63,384 nt of DNA, from contig JAEYXX010000113.1 of NCBI GenBank assembly GCA_023431055.1, positions 1-63,384 of the forward strand, in the 5' to 3' direction. Position numbers and translations under genes: made by a program. Below the pieces are notes generated by a model, which ran no database searches, was not told the DNA's origin, and worked only from the letters and a program-made list of their open reading frames with translations. This document shows positions 38,437 through 48,048 of the stretch, piece by piece (within the stretch, counting starts at the first letter, position 1; every line of letters begins with the position of its first letter). The DNA comes from Pseudomonadota bacterium (GTDB lineage: Bacteria; Pseudomonadota; Gammaproteobacteria; Pseudomonadales; Pseudomonadaceae).

Positions 38437-38900
38437 GTTCGCGCTCCCTTGAGCGTGATCTGCAAAAATGGCTACCTGTTGCCCATCTTCCGCAGGCAAG
38501 CGGGGCTTAATGGTCGTTCGCCATAAGTTCCCATGCCCGGAGATTTTCGAAAAAACTCCAGAGGTTTCTGTAAGAAGCGCTTGCGCTGTAGCCTCTACAT
38601 TCCGTACCTCGTCCGTCTCGCGTGCAACAGAATGGATCAGGCCAGGATTGCCTGGCTGGATCGATACTGGCAGTACCCGAAGGAATCTGGGGATCGACTG
38701 GCGTGGTGTAAGTCAATATGGCGGGGAGCAGAGATCGGGCGTCGCCATAGCGGCGCGCACTTTGCTCTTGGGGCGTGCCACAGGCACTGAGCATATTGGA
38801 CTTTGCCCGCCTGACGGGCGTCAGACCTGGCAGCGGTTGCTCCTGCAGTCGCTTGAACCTTAACCACGGCCCCGGCCGTGACAAGAAAGAGAACAACAAA
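38437..38900. other. Intergenic region upstream of putP
   Basis: 464 bases without a convincing gene and with lower GC than the neighbours over the first 200 bases. It presumably holds the putP promoter. Small dyads are visible (CCAGG-ATTG-CCTGG near 38640; GGCC-CC-GGCC just before putP), none distinctive. No RNA gene recognised. Confidence 0.5.
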
Positions 38901-40391
38901 ATGAGCGAGCAGAACGTTCTTGTTGTAGGGGTGACCTTCGTGGTCTACCTGGTGCTGATGTTATGGCTGGGCATCGTCGCCTATCGTCGTACCAGCAGCC
39001 TGTCCGACTATATTCTCGGTGGCCGTTCCATCGGCCCGACCACCGCCGCCCTATCCGCCGGGGCTTCCGACATGAGCGGCTGGTTGCTCCTGGGTCTGCC
39101 GGGCTATGCCCTGGTTGCAGGCTTCGAGGCATCCTGGATCGCCATCGGCCTGCTGGCCGGTACCTGGTTGAACTGGCTGTTCGTTGCGCGTCGTCTGCGT
39201 GTCTACTCTCACGCGGCCAGCGATTCCGTGACCATGCCGTCCTACTTCGAGCATCGTTTCAACGACAAGTCTCACGCGCTGCGGGTGATCTCGGCGATCT
39301 TCATTCTGTTGTTCTTCCTCTTCTACGCCAGTTCCGGTCTGGTCGCGGCCGGCAAGCTGTTCGAAACCGTATTCGGTTTCGACTACAAGATTGCGGTGAT
39401 CATCGGCACCCTGGCTGTCGTTTCCTACACCCTGTTCGGTGGCTTCCTCGCCGTAGCCTGGACTGACGTGGTCCAGGGCCTGCTGATGGCTGCCGCGCTG
39501 GTGCTGGTACCGGTTTTCGCCCTCAACGCGGTGGGCGGAGTGGATGCAGCACATGCTGCCATCGTGGCCAAGAACCCCGAGTTGCTGACCTTCTTCAATG
39601 ACGCCAAGGGCCAGCCGCTGGGCATTATCGCCATTCTCTCGCTGCTGGGCTGGGGCCTGGGTTACTTCGGCCAGCCGCACATCCTGGCGCGCTTCAAGGC
39701 GATTTCCGATGACAAGGACATGCCTACCGCCCGCCGTATCGCCGTGGGCTGGACCGCGCTGACCCTGTTCGCTGCCCTGGCCATCGGCTGGGTTGCCGTA
39801 GGCTACCTCGAGACCGACCTGGCGGATGCCGAGACGGTGTTCATGGTCCTGGTCAACAGCCTGTTCCACCCGGTAGTCGCCGGTATCCTGATGGCCGCCG
39901 TACTGGCCGCGATCATGTCCACCGCCGATTCGCAGCTGCTGGTGAGCTCCTCGGCCCTGGCCGAAGACTTCTACAAGGCGATCCTGAAGAAGGATGCTGG
40001 TGGTGCCGAGCTGGTATGGATCGGTCGTGGCGCCGTGGTGCTGATCGCCATCATCGCTCTGGTGTTGGCGCTGAACCCGGATACCACCGTACTGGGTCTG
40101 GTGTCCTATGCCTGGGCTGGTTTCGGCGCTGCCTTTGGCCCGGCCATCATTCTGTCGCTGTATTGGAAGCGGATGAACCGTAACGGCGCGCTGGCCGGCA
40201 TCCTGCTGGGCGGTATCACCGTGGTGGTGTGGAAGCAGCTGTCCTCGATGGGCGGTATTTTTGGTCTGTACGAGATCATTCCGGGCTTCGTCCTCGCCAC
40301 TCTCGCCATCGTCGTGGTCAGCCTGATCACCGAAGAGCCGGAAGCGGCCATCCAGGCGCAGTTCGACGACGTCGAGCGCAAACTGGCGTAA
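38901..40391 (+). CDS. putP: Sodium/proline symporter
   Basis: 496 residues from MSEQNVLVVG; an upstream in-frame ATG gives non-PutP sequence. Thirteen membrane helices of the SSS family. The characteristic N-terminal ILGGRSIGPTTAALSAGASDMSGWLL and the later MSTADSQLLVSSSALAEDFY sodium-site helix match PutP. It imports proline with Na+ at the inner membrane. No putA lies nearby. Confidence 0.95.
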   Translation: MSEQNVLVVGVTFVVYLVLMLWLGIVAYRRTSSLSDYILGGRSIGPTTAALSAGASDMSGWLLLGLPGYALVAGFEASWIAIGLLAGTWLNWLFVARRLRVYSHAASDSVTMPSYFEHRFNDKSHALRVISAIFILLFFLFYASSGLVAAGKLFETVFGFDYKIAVIIGTLAVVSYTLFGGFLAVAWTDVVQGLLMAAALVLVPVFALNAVGGVDAAHAAIVAKNPELLTFFNDAKGQPLGIIAILSLLGWGLGYFGQPHILARFKAISDDKDMPTARRIAVGWTALTLFAALAIGWVAVGYLETDLADAETVFMVLVNSLFHPVVAGILMAAVLAAIMSTADSQLLVSSSALAEDFYKAILKKDAGGAELVWIGRGAVVLIAIIALVLALNPDTTVLGLVSYAWAGFGAAFGPAIILSLYWKRMNRNGALAGILLGGITVVVWKQLSSMGGIFGLYEIIPGFVLATLAIVVVSLITEEPEAAIQAQFDDVERKLA

Positions 40392-40401
40392 ATGCTTCAA
40401 C

Positions 40402-40428
40402 CTGGCTGCGGATGATGTCCGCAGCCAG
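40402..40428 (+). terminator. Hairpin after putP
   Basis: CTGGCTGCGGA-TGATG-TCCGCAGCCAG is a perfect 11-bp stem starting 10 bases after the putP stop, without a U-run. It is followed directly by a second, true terminator. Confidence 0.6.
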
Positions 40429-40434
40429 ATTGCG

Positions 40435-40472
40435 AACGGCCTCCACCGTAAGGTGGGGGCCGTTTTGTTTTT
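40435..40472 (+). terminator. Terminator of putP
   Basis: A 13-bp stem (one G-T wobble) AACGGCCTCCACC-GTAA-GGTGGGGGCCGTT followed by TTGTTTTT. Confidence 0.9.
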
Positions 40473-40574
40473 GGCTCATGCGAAGTGGCGCGATCTGGCT
40501 GCGGCCGGGCTTTCGCCTGGCGGCGTCATTGGCTAAGGTTGCGCTCCCGCCTCACTCATCCGCACAGGCTGTCC

Positions 40575-40787
40575 ATGACCGCTAAAGACCCGCTACACGG
40601 CATCACTCTGCAAGCCATACTCACTGCCCTGGTCGAGCGCATCGGTTGGGAGGGGCTGGCCCGTCAGGTCGATGTGCGCTGTTTCAAGCACGAGCCGAGC
40701 ATCAAGTCGAGCCTGACCTTTCTGCGCAAGACGCCCTGGGCCCGGGCCAAGGTCGAGCAGCTCTACCTGCAGCAGTTCAAATCCTGA
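40575..40787 (+). CDS. VF530 / DUF2132 family small protein
   Basis: 70 residues from [10 protein letters not shown]. The near-invariant [20 protein letters not shown] and [20 protein letters not shown] identify the VF530 family, a small helical DNA-binding-like fold. The function is unknown. Confidence 0.9.
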   Translation: MTAKDPLHGITLQAILTALVERIGWEGLARQVDVRCFKHEPSIKSSLTFLRKTPWARAKVEQLYLQQFKS

Positions 40788-40798
40788 GATCGCGCGAC

Positions 40799-41680
40799 TC
40801 AGTTGATCTCCAGCCCCAGAGCCTGCAAGGCCTGTCGATAGCTGTTGCCGGCCATGCGCAGGCCATTGTTATGGTTGGCGCCCTCGATCAGCAGCAGCTG
40901 CTTGGGTTCGCTGGCCGCTTCGAACAGCGCTTCGCTGAGGCGTGAGGGTACATAGCGGTCGTCACGCCCATGGGCGATCAATACCGGAATGCCCACTTCG
41001 CCGATCTTGCTCAGCGAATCGAACTCCTGCGACAACAACCAGCGCACCGGCAGTGAGGTATTGGTCACCGCCGCTGCCACATCGCCCAGATTGGTGAAGC
41101 TGGACTCGACGATCAGGCCTGCTGCCTGTGCTCGGTCTTCACCAGCCAGTTCGTGCGCCAGGTTGACCGCCACCGCGCCGCCGAGCGAATGGCCATAGAT
41201 GAAGCGCTTGTCGGCTTCGGGCTGCAGGCGAGCCAGATGCTCCCAGGCAATCAGCGCATCCTGATAGACGCTGCGCTCGGAGGGCAGGGCCCCTCGGCTC
41301 TGGCCGAAGCCGCGATAGTCCACCGCCAGCACCGAAAAGCCCATGGCGTGCAACTGCTCGATGCGAAACAGCTGACCGGTCAGGTTCCAGCGCGAACCAT
41401 GCAGATAGAGCAGTGCCGGGGCGTCCTGGCGTGCCGCCGGCCACCACCAGGCATGCAGGCTTTCATCGGCGCCAAGCTCCGGCGATTGCAGTTGCACGTC
41501 TTCGATGTCGGCGGGTAGCCCGCTGAACCAGCGAGCGGTGCCGGGCTCGATGCGGAACACCAGTTCGCGTTCGGTCTGCTCCAGCTTGGCGCAGCCGATC
41601 GGCAGCAATACCAGCAGGCAGGCCATCACGATCAGGCTCAGGCGACGACGACGTAGCAGGGCGAACCAGGAGGAGCGCAT
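40799..41680 (-). CDS. Alpha/beta hydrolase, lipoprotein
   Basis: 293 residues. The N-terminal segment LLVLLPIGC is a lipobox, so it is probably membrane-anchored. Hydrolase landmarks are LYLHGSRWNLTG (oxyanion loop), VDYRGFGQSRG, nucleophile GHSLGG, Asp in HGRDDRYVP and His in GANHNNGL. It resembles the BEM46-like serine hydrolases. It lies downstream of the large penicillin-binding protein gene on the same strand. Confidence 0.88.
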   Translation of the reverse strand: MRSSWFALLRRRRLSLIVMACLLVLLPIGCAKLEQTERELVFRIEPGTARWFSGLPADIEDVQLQSPELGADESLHAWWWPAARQDAPALLYLHGSRWNLTGQLFRIEQLHAMGFSVLAVDYRGFGQSRGALPSERSVYQDALIAWEHLARLQPEADKRFIYGHSLGGAVAVNLAHELAGEDRAQAAGLIVESSFTNLGDVAAAVTNTSLPVRWLLSQEFDSLSKIGEVGIPVLIAHGRDDRYVPSRLSEALFEAASEPKQLLLIEGANHNNGLRMAGNSYRQALQALGLEIN

Positions 41681-41775
41681 CGGCAGTACTCATGAACGGC
41701 AACGGATGATGCTGCCATGGACTGCATATCCGATGCCGGGTTTCCCCTGGCGCCGACCGCTGTGGTTACCGGGTA

Positions 41776-44700
41776 TTACCGCCTGCTGATCTGCACCGGA
41801 CTCAGCGCCGTATCGCAGAGCGTGGCGCTACCCGGGTCGAGATAGGGCGCCAGTATCGGCGCCATGCCCTTGAGCACCTGTACCGGCAACGCCGAGGTGA
41901 AGGTGAATCGCTCGGCATCACGCCCCGGTACGAATGCGGTGAGGGTGCCGTAGTGCCGCGGGCCGAGGAAGAATACGAAGGTTGCCGTGCGGTTCATCGC
42001 CCTGGAGCTGATCACCCGGCCGCCCGCGCCCACGCTTTCTATGCGGTTGTCACCGGTACCGGTCTTGCCGCCGAGCGTCAGGCTTTGGCCGTCCTGCAGT
42101 TGAAAGGTGCCTTGCAGGCGCCGGGCGGTGCCGCCCTCGACGACCTGGGAAAGGGCATTGCGCAGCGCCGCGGCGACTTCGGACTGCATCACCCGCTTGC
42201 CGCCATGAATATCGCGCTCGACCCGCGTTTCATAAGGCGTACCGGCGGCGAAATGCAGTTCGTCGATGCGCAGTACCGGCTGCCGGATACCGTCGTTCTG
42301 GATGATGCCCATCAGTTCCGCCAGCGCTGCCGGCCGGTCGCCGGAGCTGCCCAGGGCGGTGGCCAGTGACGGAACCAGATGCTGGAAGGGATAGCCGAGG
42401 TTCTTCCAGCGGCGATGAATGTCGGAGAAGGCTTCGACCTCCAGCATGATGCGGATGCGGCTGTCACGTGCGCTCTTGTGCCGGCTGCGGAACAGCCAGC
42501 CGTAGACTTCCTGGCGCTCGTCGATGCTGGCGGCCACGGCGTCGCTGAAACTCGCCTGCGGATTGTCGATCAGGTAACCCAGCAGCCACAGCTCCAGCGG
42601 ATGTACGCGTGCGATATAGCCCTGGTCCGGCAGGCTGTAGGCACCGGGGCCGTAATCCTTGTACAGGCGGGAGATTCGTTGGTCGGCGAGCTTTTCCTGC
42701 GGCAGTTGCGCCCGCAGGAAGGCGGCGAAGGTCGCTTCGTCGGCCTGCGGCAGCAGGTAACGGTGCACGGCGCCCAGGCGTACCGGTGTCTGACGCAGGC
42801 CGCTCATGAAGGTCTCCAGGCGTTGCTGCTCCGCCTGGCCCTGATACTTGCGCCAGAAGCGCAGCAGGAAGGTGCGCCCCTCCTGATCGGCAAAGCGCTG
42901 CAGGTACTCCTGGCGGCGCGGGTCCTTGTCGTCCTTGAGCAGCTCGGCGCTGTTCTGGTAGGTGCTGTAGCGCACCAGGTCGCGCATCAGGCGGACGAAG
43001 GGCAGATTGATCGATTCGCGCAACGACTCGCGCAGGGTCGGGTTACGGCCATTGTCCTCGCGACGGAAGTTGCCGAAGGTGTGCAATCCGCCGCCGGTGA
43101 AGAAGCGCTCATTCGGGCTGGCGGAGTAGCGCCGCTCCAGCGCATCTTCCAGCATGCTGGCCAGGCTGGCTTCGGGATTGGCTTGCAGGTAGCCCACGGC
43201 CCAGCGGCTGAGGTAGTCCTGTTCGGCGATATCCACCTGGCGCAGCTCGGCCGGGCTCTTGCCGGCATGGCGCTGATGCAGCTCGGCGATGATTTCCAGG
43301 TAGGTGGCCAACACCCGCAGTTTGGCGGTGGAACCGAGCTCCAGCTTGCTGCCCTCGTTGATGTCGAAAGGCTGGTCGGTGCTGTCGGTCTGCACGCGTA
43401 CCCGGCTGCCGGTCGGGGTGCGCTCGAACAGGGTGAAGCTGTAGCGCACTTCCGCAGTTTTCTCTGGCGATAGCAGGCGCTCACCGAACAGACCGATCTT
43501 GCCGGCGAAGTCCGGATCGGCGAGGTTCTGCAGGTAGGTGCTGGCCTGTTGCTGCAGGTCGCGCTGCAGCGTGCTGCGTGCGGAGAGGTCGAGACGATCC
43601 AGGTCGTAAAGTGGCATGCCGAGCAGATTGGACAGGCGTGAGCGCGCCACACTGATGCCTTTGTCGCTCTCCACCGCGCGCAGGTTGGGTTCCTGTTGCC
43701 AGTCGCGATATTGCAGCTTCTGCGCGAGCGCCGCATCGCGCAGGTCGGCATCGATCAGGCCGGCGCTGGCGAGCAGGCGAATGTGGCTTTCGGTCAGCGC
43801 CTCCATGTCGTGCCGCCCCTGTGCGAGGTAATAGGACGGCCGGCGCTGGGCGATCATCAGTGACAACATCTGCCGCAATGCCAGGCCGCGCTCGGCGAGG
43901 TTGGCATCCGGCGTGCGGCGTGGATCGAGCAGGGCGTTGCTGCGCTCGAAGTCGGCGCCGTACCAAATGCGCAGGCCATCGGCCAGACCGTGCACCTCGC
44001 CATGGCCTGGCGCGGCGGAGAGCGGCACGCTGTTGAGGTAGTCGCGCACGATGCGTTGGCGCGCTTCCAGGGTCTGTGGTCCTTGCTGGTAGGCGCGGAC
44101 ACTGGCGGAGATCATCTGCCGCAGCTTTTCTCCGGCAGACAGCGTCAGCCCGTCAGGGGAGTGGCGGTATTTCTCCAGCTGAGTCGCCAGGGTACTGCCG
44201 CCAGCGGATTGATCCTGCACGTCGAGCATCTTGCCCAGCTGCGACAGCGCTGCCATGGCGAAGCGTGGCCAGTCCACCGCCGGGTTGGCCAGCGGTTGCG
44301 ACGGGTCGAGCAGATTCCGGTTCTCGATGAACAGCAGGCTGTTGACCACCAGTGGCGGAATGCTGGCGAAGTCGGCGTAGCCCTGTTGTGGGTAGCGAAA
44401 CTCGTAGAAGGGCGTACCGCGGCAGTCGCTGATGCTCAGGCCGCTTTGGCTCTTCTCGATAAAGGGAGGGAACAATCCGCGGCTGCTGTAGGCCATCAGT
44501 TCGTCGGAGAAGCGTGATTGCTCGGTAATCTGATAATCGCGCTGCTGGAGGCGTTCCAGCATTAGCGGCAGATAGGCGTAACCCTGGCGTTTGTCGAAGG
44601 GGCCGTCGGTTGGGTAAACGATTCGTTCGTTCGGGCCAGGTTCGACCTGGTAGGTGAGGCCCGCAGCGTAGCGGCTCAGCTCGCGCGATTGAAAATGTGC

Positions 44701-44874
44701 GCTACGCGATTCGAACACCAGCAGCGCAGTGCCGGCCAAGACCAGCATGGCCAGCAGTAGATAGAGAACAAGACGCCAATGATGCCCTGCCGAAGCCGGC
44801 TTTCTCTGGTGGGGCGTGCCGGCCGTCGAAGCCAGATCACGCTGCTGCGGGTTCACTTGCCAGGATGCGCCCAT
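41776..44874 (-). CDS. Large bifunctional penicillin-binding protein (transglycosylase/transpeptidase)
   Basis: 1032 residues, long for a class A PBP. One membrane helix (about 34-54), then a glycosyltransferase-51 domain with a divergent first motif (Glu184 in IENRNLLDP instead of EDxxFxxH) and GGSTLATQ at 225-232. The transpeptidase domain has SxxK as Ser515-Thr-Ala-Lys518, SxN as Ser621-Ile-Asn623 and KTG in LGGKTGTG near the C-terminus, so it is complete. It should polymerise or cross-link peptidoglycan in the periplasm. It is not a standard PBP1A or PBP1B and may be a specialised paralogue. Confidence 0.88.
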   Translation of the reverse strand: MGASWQVNPQQRDLASTAGTPHQRKPASAGHHWRLVLYLLLAMLVLAGTALLVFESRSAHFQSRELSRYAAGLTYQVEPGPNERIVYPTDGPFDKRQGYAYLPLMLERLQQRDYQITEQSRFSDELMAYSSRGLFPPFIEKSQSGLSISDCRGTPFYEFRYPQQGYADFASIPPLVVNSLLFIENRNLLDPSQPLANPAVDWPRFAMAALSQLGKMLDVQDQSAGGSTLATQLEKYRHSPDGLTLSAGEKLRQMISASVRAYQQGPQTLEARQRIVRDYLNSVPLSAAPGHGEVHGLADGLRIWYGADFERSNALLDPRRTPDANLAERGLALRQMLSLMIAQRRPSYYLAQGRHDMEALTESHIRLLASAGLIDADLRDAALAQKLQYRDWQQEPNLRAVESDKGISVARSRLSNLLGMPLYDLDRLDLSARSTLQRDLQQQASTYLQNLADPDFAGKIGLFGERLLSPEKTAEVRYSFTLFERTPTGSRVRVQTDSTDQPFDINEGSKLELGSTAKLRVLATYLEIIAELHQRHAGKSPAELRQVDIAEQDYLSRWAVGYLQANPEASLASMLEDALERRYSASPNERFFTGGGLHTFGNFRREDNGRNPTLRESLRESINLPFVRLMRDLVRYSTYQNSAELLKDDKDPRRQEYLQRFADQEGRTFLLRFWRKYQGQAEQQRLETFMSGLRQTPVRLGAVHRYLLPQADEATFAAFLRAQLPQEKLADQRISRLYKDYGPGAYSLPDQGYIARVHPLELWLLGYLIDNPQASFSDAVAASIDERQEVYGWLFRSRHKSARDSRIRIMLEVEAFSDIHRRWKNLGYPFQHLVPSLATALGSSGDRPAALAELMGIIQNDGIRQPVLRIDELHFAAGTPYETRVERDIHGGKRVMQSEVAAALRNALSQVVEGGTARRLQGTFQLQDGQSLTLGGKTGTGDNRIESVGAGGRVISSRAMNRTATFVFFLGPRHYGTLTAFVPGRDAERFTFTSALPVQVLKGMAPILAPYLDPGSATLCDTALSPVQISRR

Positions 44875-45088
44875 AAATCACCAACCTGGTCTGGTCTGCT
44901 CAGCATCATGTCTACGCCGCGAATTGCGCCTTGCCGGATGCTGACCCTGGATCGGCTGGGCTGCGGTCGTCTCGTCTGTCTCACTATCAGCTTAGACGCT
45001 GGCGCGCTGTCTGGCTGGCGGTTTTTGCCGGTTGCGCGGCGGGTACCTCGACTGCGGGCAGGCCTGCTAGACTCGCGGGATCGCATCG

Positions 45089-45784
45089 ATGCAGGCAATC
45101 ACCATGCAGCGCGACCATCGAGAACAGCTTCAGCAAAGCTGGCAGGCCAATGCCGATGCCTGGGCCGCTGCGGTGCGCGAGCAGCGCATCGAAAGCCGGC
45201 GTCTGGTCACCGATGCCGCCATCATCCAGGCCGTGCTGGCGCTGCAGCCCGAGCGCGTGCTGGATATCGGTTGTGGTGAAGGCTGGTTGTGCCGCGGTCT
45301 GGCCGAGCATGGGATCGAGCCTGTCGGGGTGGATGCTTCCGCGCCGCTGATTGAAGCGGCCCGGGCAGCGTGCGATGGGCGCAGTCAATATCGTGTCTGT
45401 GGCTATGCCGAACTCGAGGAGCATGCCGAGCAACTTGGGCATTTCGAGGTGCTGGTATGCAATTTCGCCCTGCTCGAAGAGCCGCTGCAGCCGATTTTGC
45501 GCAGCCTGCACACCTTGCTTGCGCCTGGTGGCAGCCTGTTGATCCAGACACTGCACCCCTGGCGCGCCAGCCATGGTGAGCCCTATCAGGATGGTTGGCG
45601 GGTCGAGGATTTCGTCTGTTTCGGTGAGGGCTTTCAGGCGCCGATGCCCTGGTTCTTCCGCACCCTGCAATCCTGGCTGACGCTGATTGGTGAAACCGGC
45701 TGGCGGCTCGAATGGCTGCAGGAGCCGCTGCATCCCGAGAGTGTTCAACCGGTTTCCCTTCTACTGTTGCTCAAGCCGCTCTGA
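45089..45784 (+). CDS. Class I SAM-dependent methyltransferase
   Basis: 231 residues; the start may instead be the ATG at 45104. Motif I is VLDIGCGEGWLCRGLA (about 57-72), motif II PVGVDASAPLIEAA, and the post-core has LLIQTLHPW. It resembles the UbiG/UbiE-like small-molecule methyltransferases. The substrate is unknown. It ends two bases before the VOC gene. Confidence 0.88.
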   Translation: MQAITMQRDHREQLQQSWQANADAWAAAVREQRIESRRLVTDAAIIQAVLALQPERVLDIGCGEGWLCRGLAEHGIEPVGVDASAPLIEAARAACDGRSQYRVCGYAELEEHAEQLGHFEVLVCNFALLEEPLQPILRSLHTLLAPGGSLLIQTLHPWRASHGEPYQDGWRVEDFVCFGEGFQAPMPWFFRTLQSWLTLIGETGWRLEWLQEPLHPESVQPVSLLLLLKPL

Positions 45785-45786
45785 CC

Positions 45787-46233
45787 ATGCAGTGGCTGCT
45801 CAACCCCGACGTTCCCGATCTTCCGGCCGCGGTGGCCTTCTATCAGCAGGCATTCGGGCTGACAGTCGGGCGCGAGCTGTTCGACGGTACGGTCGTCGAG
45901 ATGCTTGGCGCAGCCGTACCGCTCTACCTGCTGCACAAGGCGCCCGCCACTCGGCCCTGCCCACGCAGGGGCGTACAGCGCGACTACAGCCGGCACTGGA
46001 TGCCGCTGCACCTGGACGTGGTCGTTGCTGACCTCGATCTGGCATTGGCTCGGACGCTGGGTGCGGGTGCGCAGCAGGAAGGTGAAATCCATGAATATGA
46101 CTGGGGGCGTCTGGTCACGTTGAGTGACCCATTCGGCCACGGGCTGTGTCTGCTGCAGTGGCGTGGCGAGGGATATGACCTGGTCGCAAGCCATGGGAGA
46201 GCTATCGATGCGCAGAATCGAATTGGCAGGTAA
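45787..46233 (+). CDS. VOC-family (glyoxalase/bleomycin-resistance fold) protein
   Basis: 148 residues from MQWLLNPDVP. A beta-alpha-beta-beta-beta pair typical of the vicinal oxygen chelate fold: DLPAAVAFYQQAFGL at the start, LHLDVVVADLDLALA mid-protein and LSDPFGHGLCLLQW near the end. It overlaps the aldo/keto reductase start by 26 bases. The reaction is unknown. Confidence 0.85.
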   Translation: MQWLLNPDVPDLPAAVAFYQQAFGLTVGRELFDGTVVEMLGAAVPLYLLHKAPATRPCPRRGVQRDYSRHWMPLHLDVVVADLDLALARTLGAGAQQEGEIHEYDWGRLVTLSDPFGHGLCLLQWRGEGYDLVASHGRAIDAQNRIGR

Positions 46234-47029
46234 GCAAGTACCGGTGATAGGTCAGGGGACCTGGCGTATGGGGGAGGACGAACGCCTGCGCTCGCGTGAG
46301 GTCGCCGCGCTGCGTGAGGGCCTGGATCTGGGCCTGAGTCTGATCGACACCGCCGAGATGTATGGCGAAGGCGGTGCAGAGCAGGTGGTGGGGCAGGCCA
46401 TCGCCGGGCGCCGGGACGAGGTGTTTCTGGTCAGCAAGGTGTATCCACACAACGCCAGCCTGGATGGGGTCCAGGCGGCCTGTGAGCGCAGCCTGAAACG
46501 CCTGGGTTGTGAGCATATCGACCTGTACCTGTTGCACTGGCGCGGCCGCCATCCGCTGGCAGAGACCGTCGAAGGCTTCGAGCGGCTGCGTGAGCAGGGC
46601 AAGATTGCCGCTTGGGGCGTCTCCAACTTCGATCTGGACGATCTGCTGGAGCTGGATCAGCCGGCGTGTCGGACCAATCAGGTGTTGTACAACCTGGAGG
46701 CGCGTGGCATCGAGTTCGACCTGCTACCCTGGCAACAGCGCGCCGGCATGCCCTTGATGGCCTACTGTCCGCTCAGTCAGGCGGGCGCTTTGCTGCATCA
46801 ACCGGTACTGCGTCAGGTGGCTGAGCGACATGGGGCTACGCCGGCCCAGATAGCGCTGGCCTGGACGCTCAGGCAGGACGGTGTGATTGCCATTCCCAAG
46901 GCCGCGAGTAGTGCGCATCTGCGCGATAACGCTGCGGCGGCAGATATCAGCCTGAATGCGGATGATCTGGGCCTGCTGGATGAGGCCTTTGCACCACCGC
47001 GCGGCAAGCGGCCGCTGGAAATGGTCTGA
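46208..47029 (+). CDS. Aldo/keto reductase
   Basis: 273 residues from MRRIELAGKQ. The catalytic tetrad is complete: Asp47, Tyr52, Lys77 and His110. The NADPH-site segment IPKAASSAHLRDN is near residues 230-242. It would reduce aldehydes or ketones; the preferred substrate is unknown. Its start lies inside the VOC gene, so methyltransferase, VOC and reductase form a tight three-gene unit. Confidence 0.92.
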   Translation: MRRIELAGKQVPVIGQGTWRMGEDERLRSREVAALREGLDLGLSLIDTAEMYGEGGAEQVVGQAIAGRRDEVFLVSKVYPHNASLDGVQAACERSLKRLGCEHIDLYLLHWRGRHPLAETVEGFERLREQGKIAAWGVSNFDLDDLLELDQPACRTNQVLYNLEARGIEFDLLPWQQRAGMPLMAYCPLSQAGALLHQPVLRQVAERHGATPAQIALAWTLRQDGVIAIPKAASSAHLRDNAAAADISLNADDLGLLDEAFAPPRGKRPLEMV

Positions 47030-47071
47030 AAGGCCGTCACTGACCCATCGGCAGACGCGCGGCGTTCAGAA

Positions 47072-48028
47072 TCAGTTGGCCGGATCGGCGGCCAGGCGTC
47101 CGGCGTCCTTGAGCAGCGCCTTGAGGAAGGCGTCCTGCAATTCGGGATCGTTGCGCGTCAGCTCGATCAGGCTCTGCTCCAACTCGCTGGCTTCCTCCTC
47201 CAGACCGAGATCGGACAGGCGCTTGACCCGGTGTACCCACTGGGCGACGTCGTCCCCCTCGAGATCGTCGAAGATCAGGTCATGTGCCTCGTGCAGCTTG
47301 CCGCGGAGGGTGTGGCTGACCATCAGCGTCGTTTCGGCGCGAGCGACGTCATCGCCAAGGCGATCCTCCACGCTCAGCTGCAGCATGTTCAGGCGAGTGA
47401 TGTCCTGCTCGGTGAAGGGGCTGTCCAGTAGATTGAGACGCAGGACCCCGGTGCTGTCGGTGAGCATCTCGAACTGCTGATCACCCGCCCTGACCTGAAC
47501 CGGGCGTTCGGCCCAGGGCAGGTTGGTGTATTCCATGCGCCGGTCACGCTGAACCTCGTTGATGCTGGCCAGATTCTGCTCGGCACGACCATTGGACTCG
47601 ACGTTCATGAACGGGTTGAGGCCGGCCATGCCGTAGCTGATCCAGTCGCGGGTCGCGGTTTCCGGCAAGCTGCCGAGCAGCACGACGTTGAGGATATTGG
47701 CGCCGACACCGGCAACCAACGCGACCGCACCCATCGGCACCTCATAGATCTCGCGCCAGGCCTGGTAGGGGGTGTAGCGATCGTAGCGGCGGGTTACCTC
47801 GAAAGCCGTTACCTCGTAGCTCTTCTGGTCATGCACACGCACACGGCGTTGTGGCAACTCCAACACCTTGGGTTCGCCTGCGTCGATCTGCAGCTGGTGA
47901 TCCAGCAGTTTGCGTTCGACGCGCTCCTCGTGCTCGCTACGCTGCGGCAGCTGGTTGGCGCAGCCGCTGAGGAAGAGGGCGCCGCACAGGGCGGCGCCGA
48001 TGAGGCGAAGGTTGCTGCTCGTGTACAT
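47072..48028 (-). CDS. Hypothetical lipoprotein
   Basis: 318 residues with a lipobox FLSGC (Cys about 23). A second hydrophobic stretch (MGAVALVAGVGANILNVVLLG, about 99-119) is followed by a soluble C-terminal half rich in acidic residues. I do not recognise the family beyond its recurring place just downstream of proS in Pseudomonas. It starts 20 bases after proS. Confidence 0.82.
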   Translation of the reverse strand: MYTSSNLRLIGAALCGALFLSGCANQLPQRSEHEERVERKLLDHQLQIDAGEPKVLELPQRRVRVHDQKSYEVTAFEVTRRYDRYTPYQAWREIYEVPMGAVALVAGVGANILNVVLLGSLPETATRDWISYGMAGLNPFMNVESNGRAEQNLASINEVQRDRRMEYTNLPWAERPVQVRAGDQQFEMLTDSTGVLRLNLLDSPFTEQDITRLNMLQLSVEDRLGDDVARAETTLMVSHTLRGKLHEAHDLIFDDLEGDDVAQWVHRVKRLSDLGLEEEASELEQSLIELTRNDPELQDAFLKALLKDAGRLAADPAN

Positions 48029-48048
48029 GATGTCTCGGTAGGGCGTGA

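Noticed and set aside
42379..43473. Plus-strand open frame inside the penicillin-binding protein gene
   Set aside because: Antisense shadow with no domain features.
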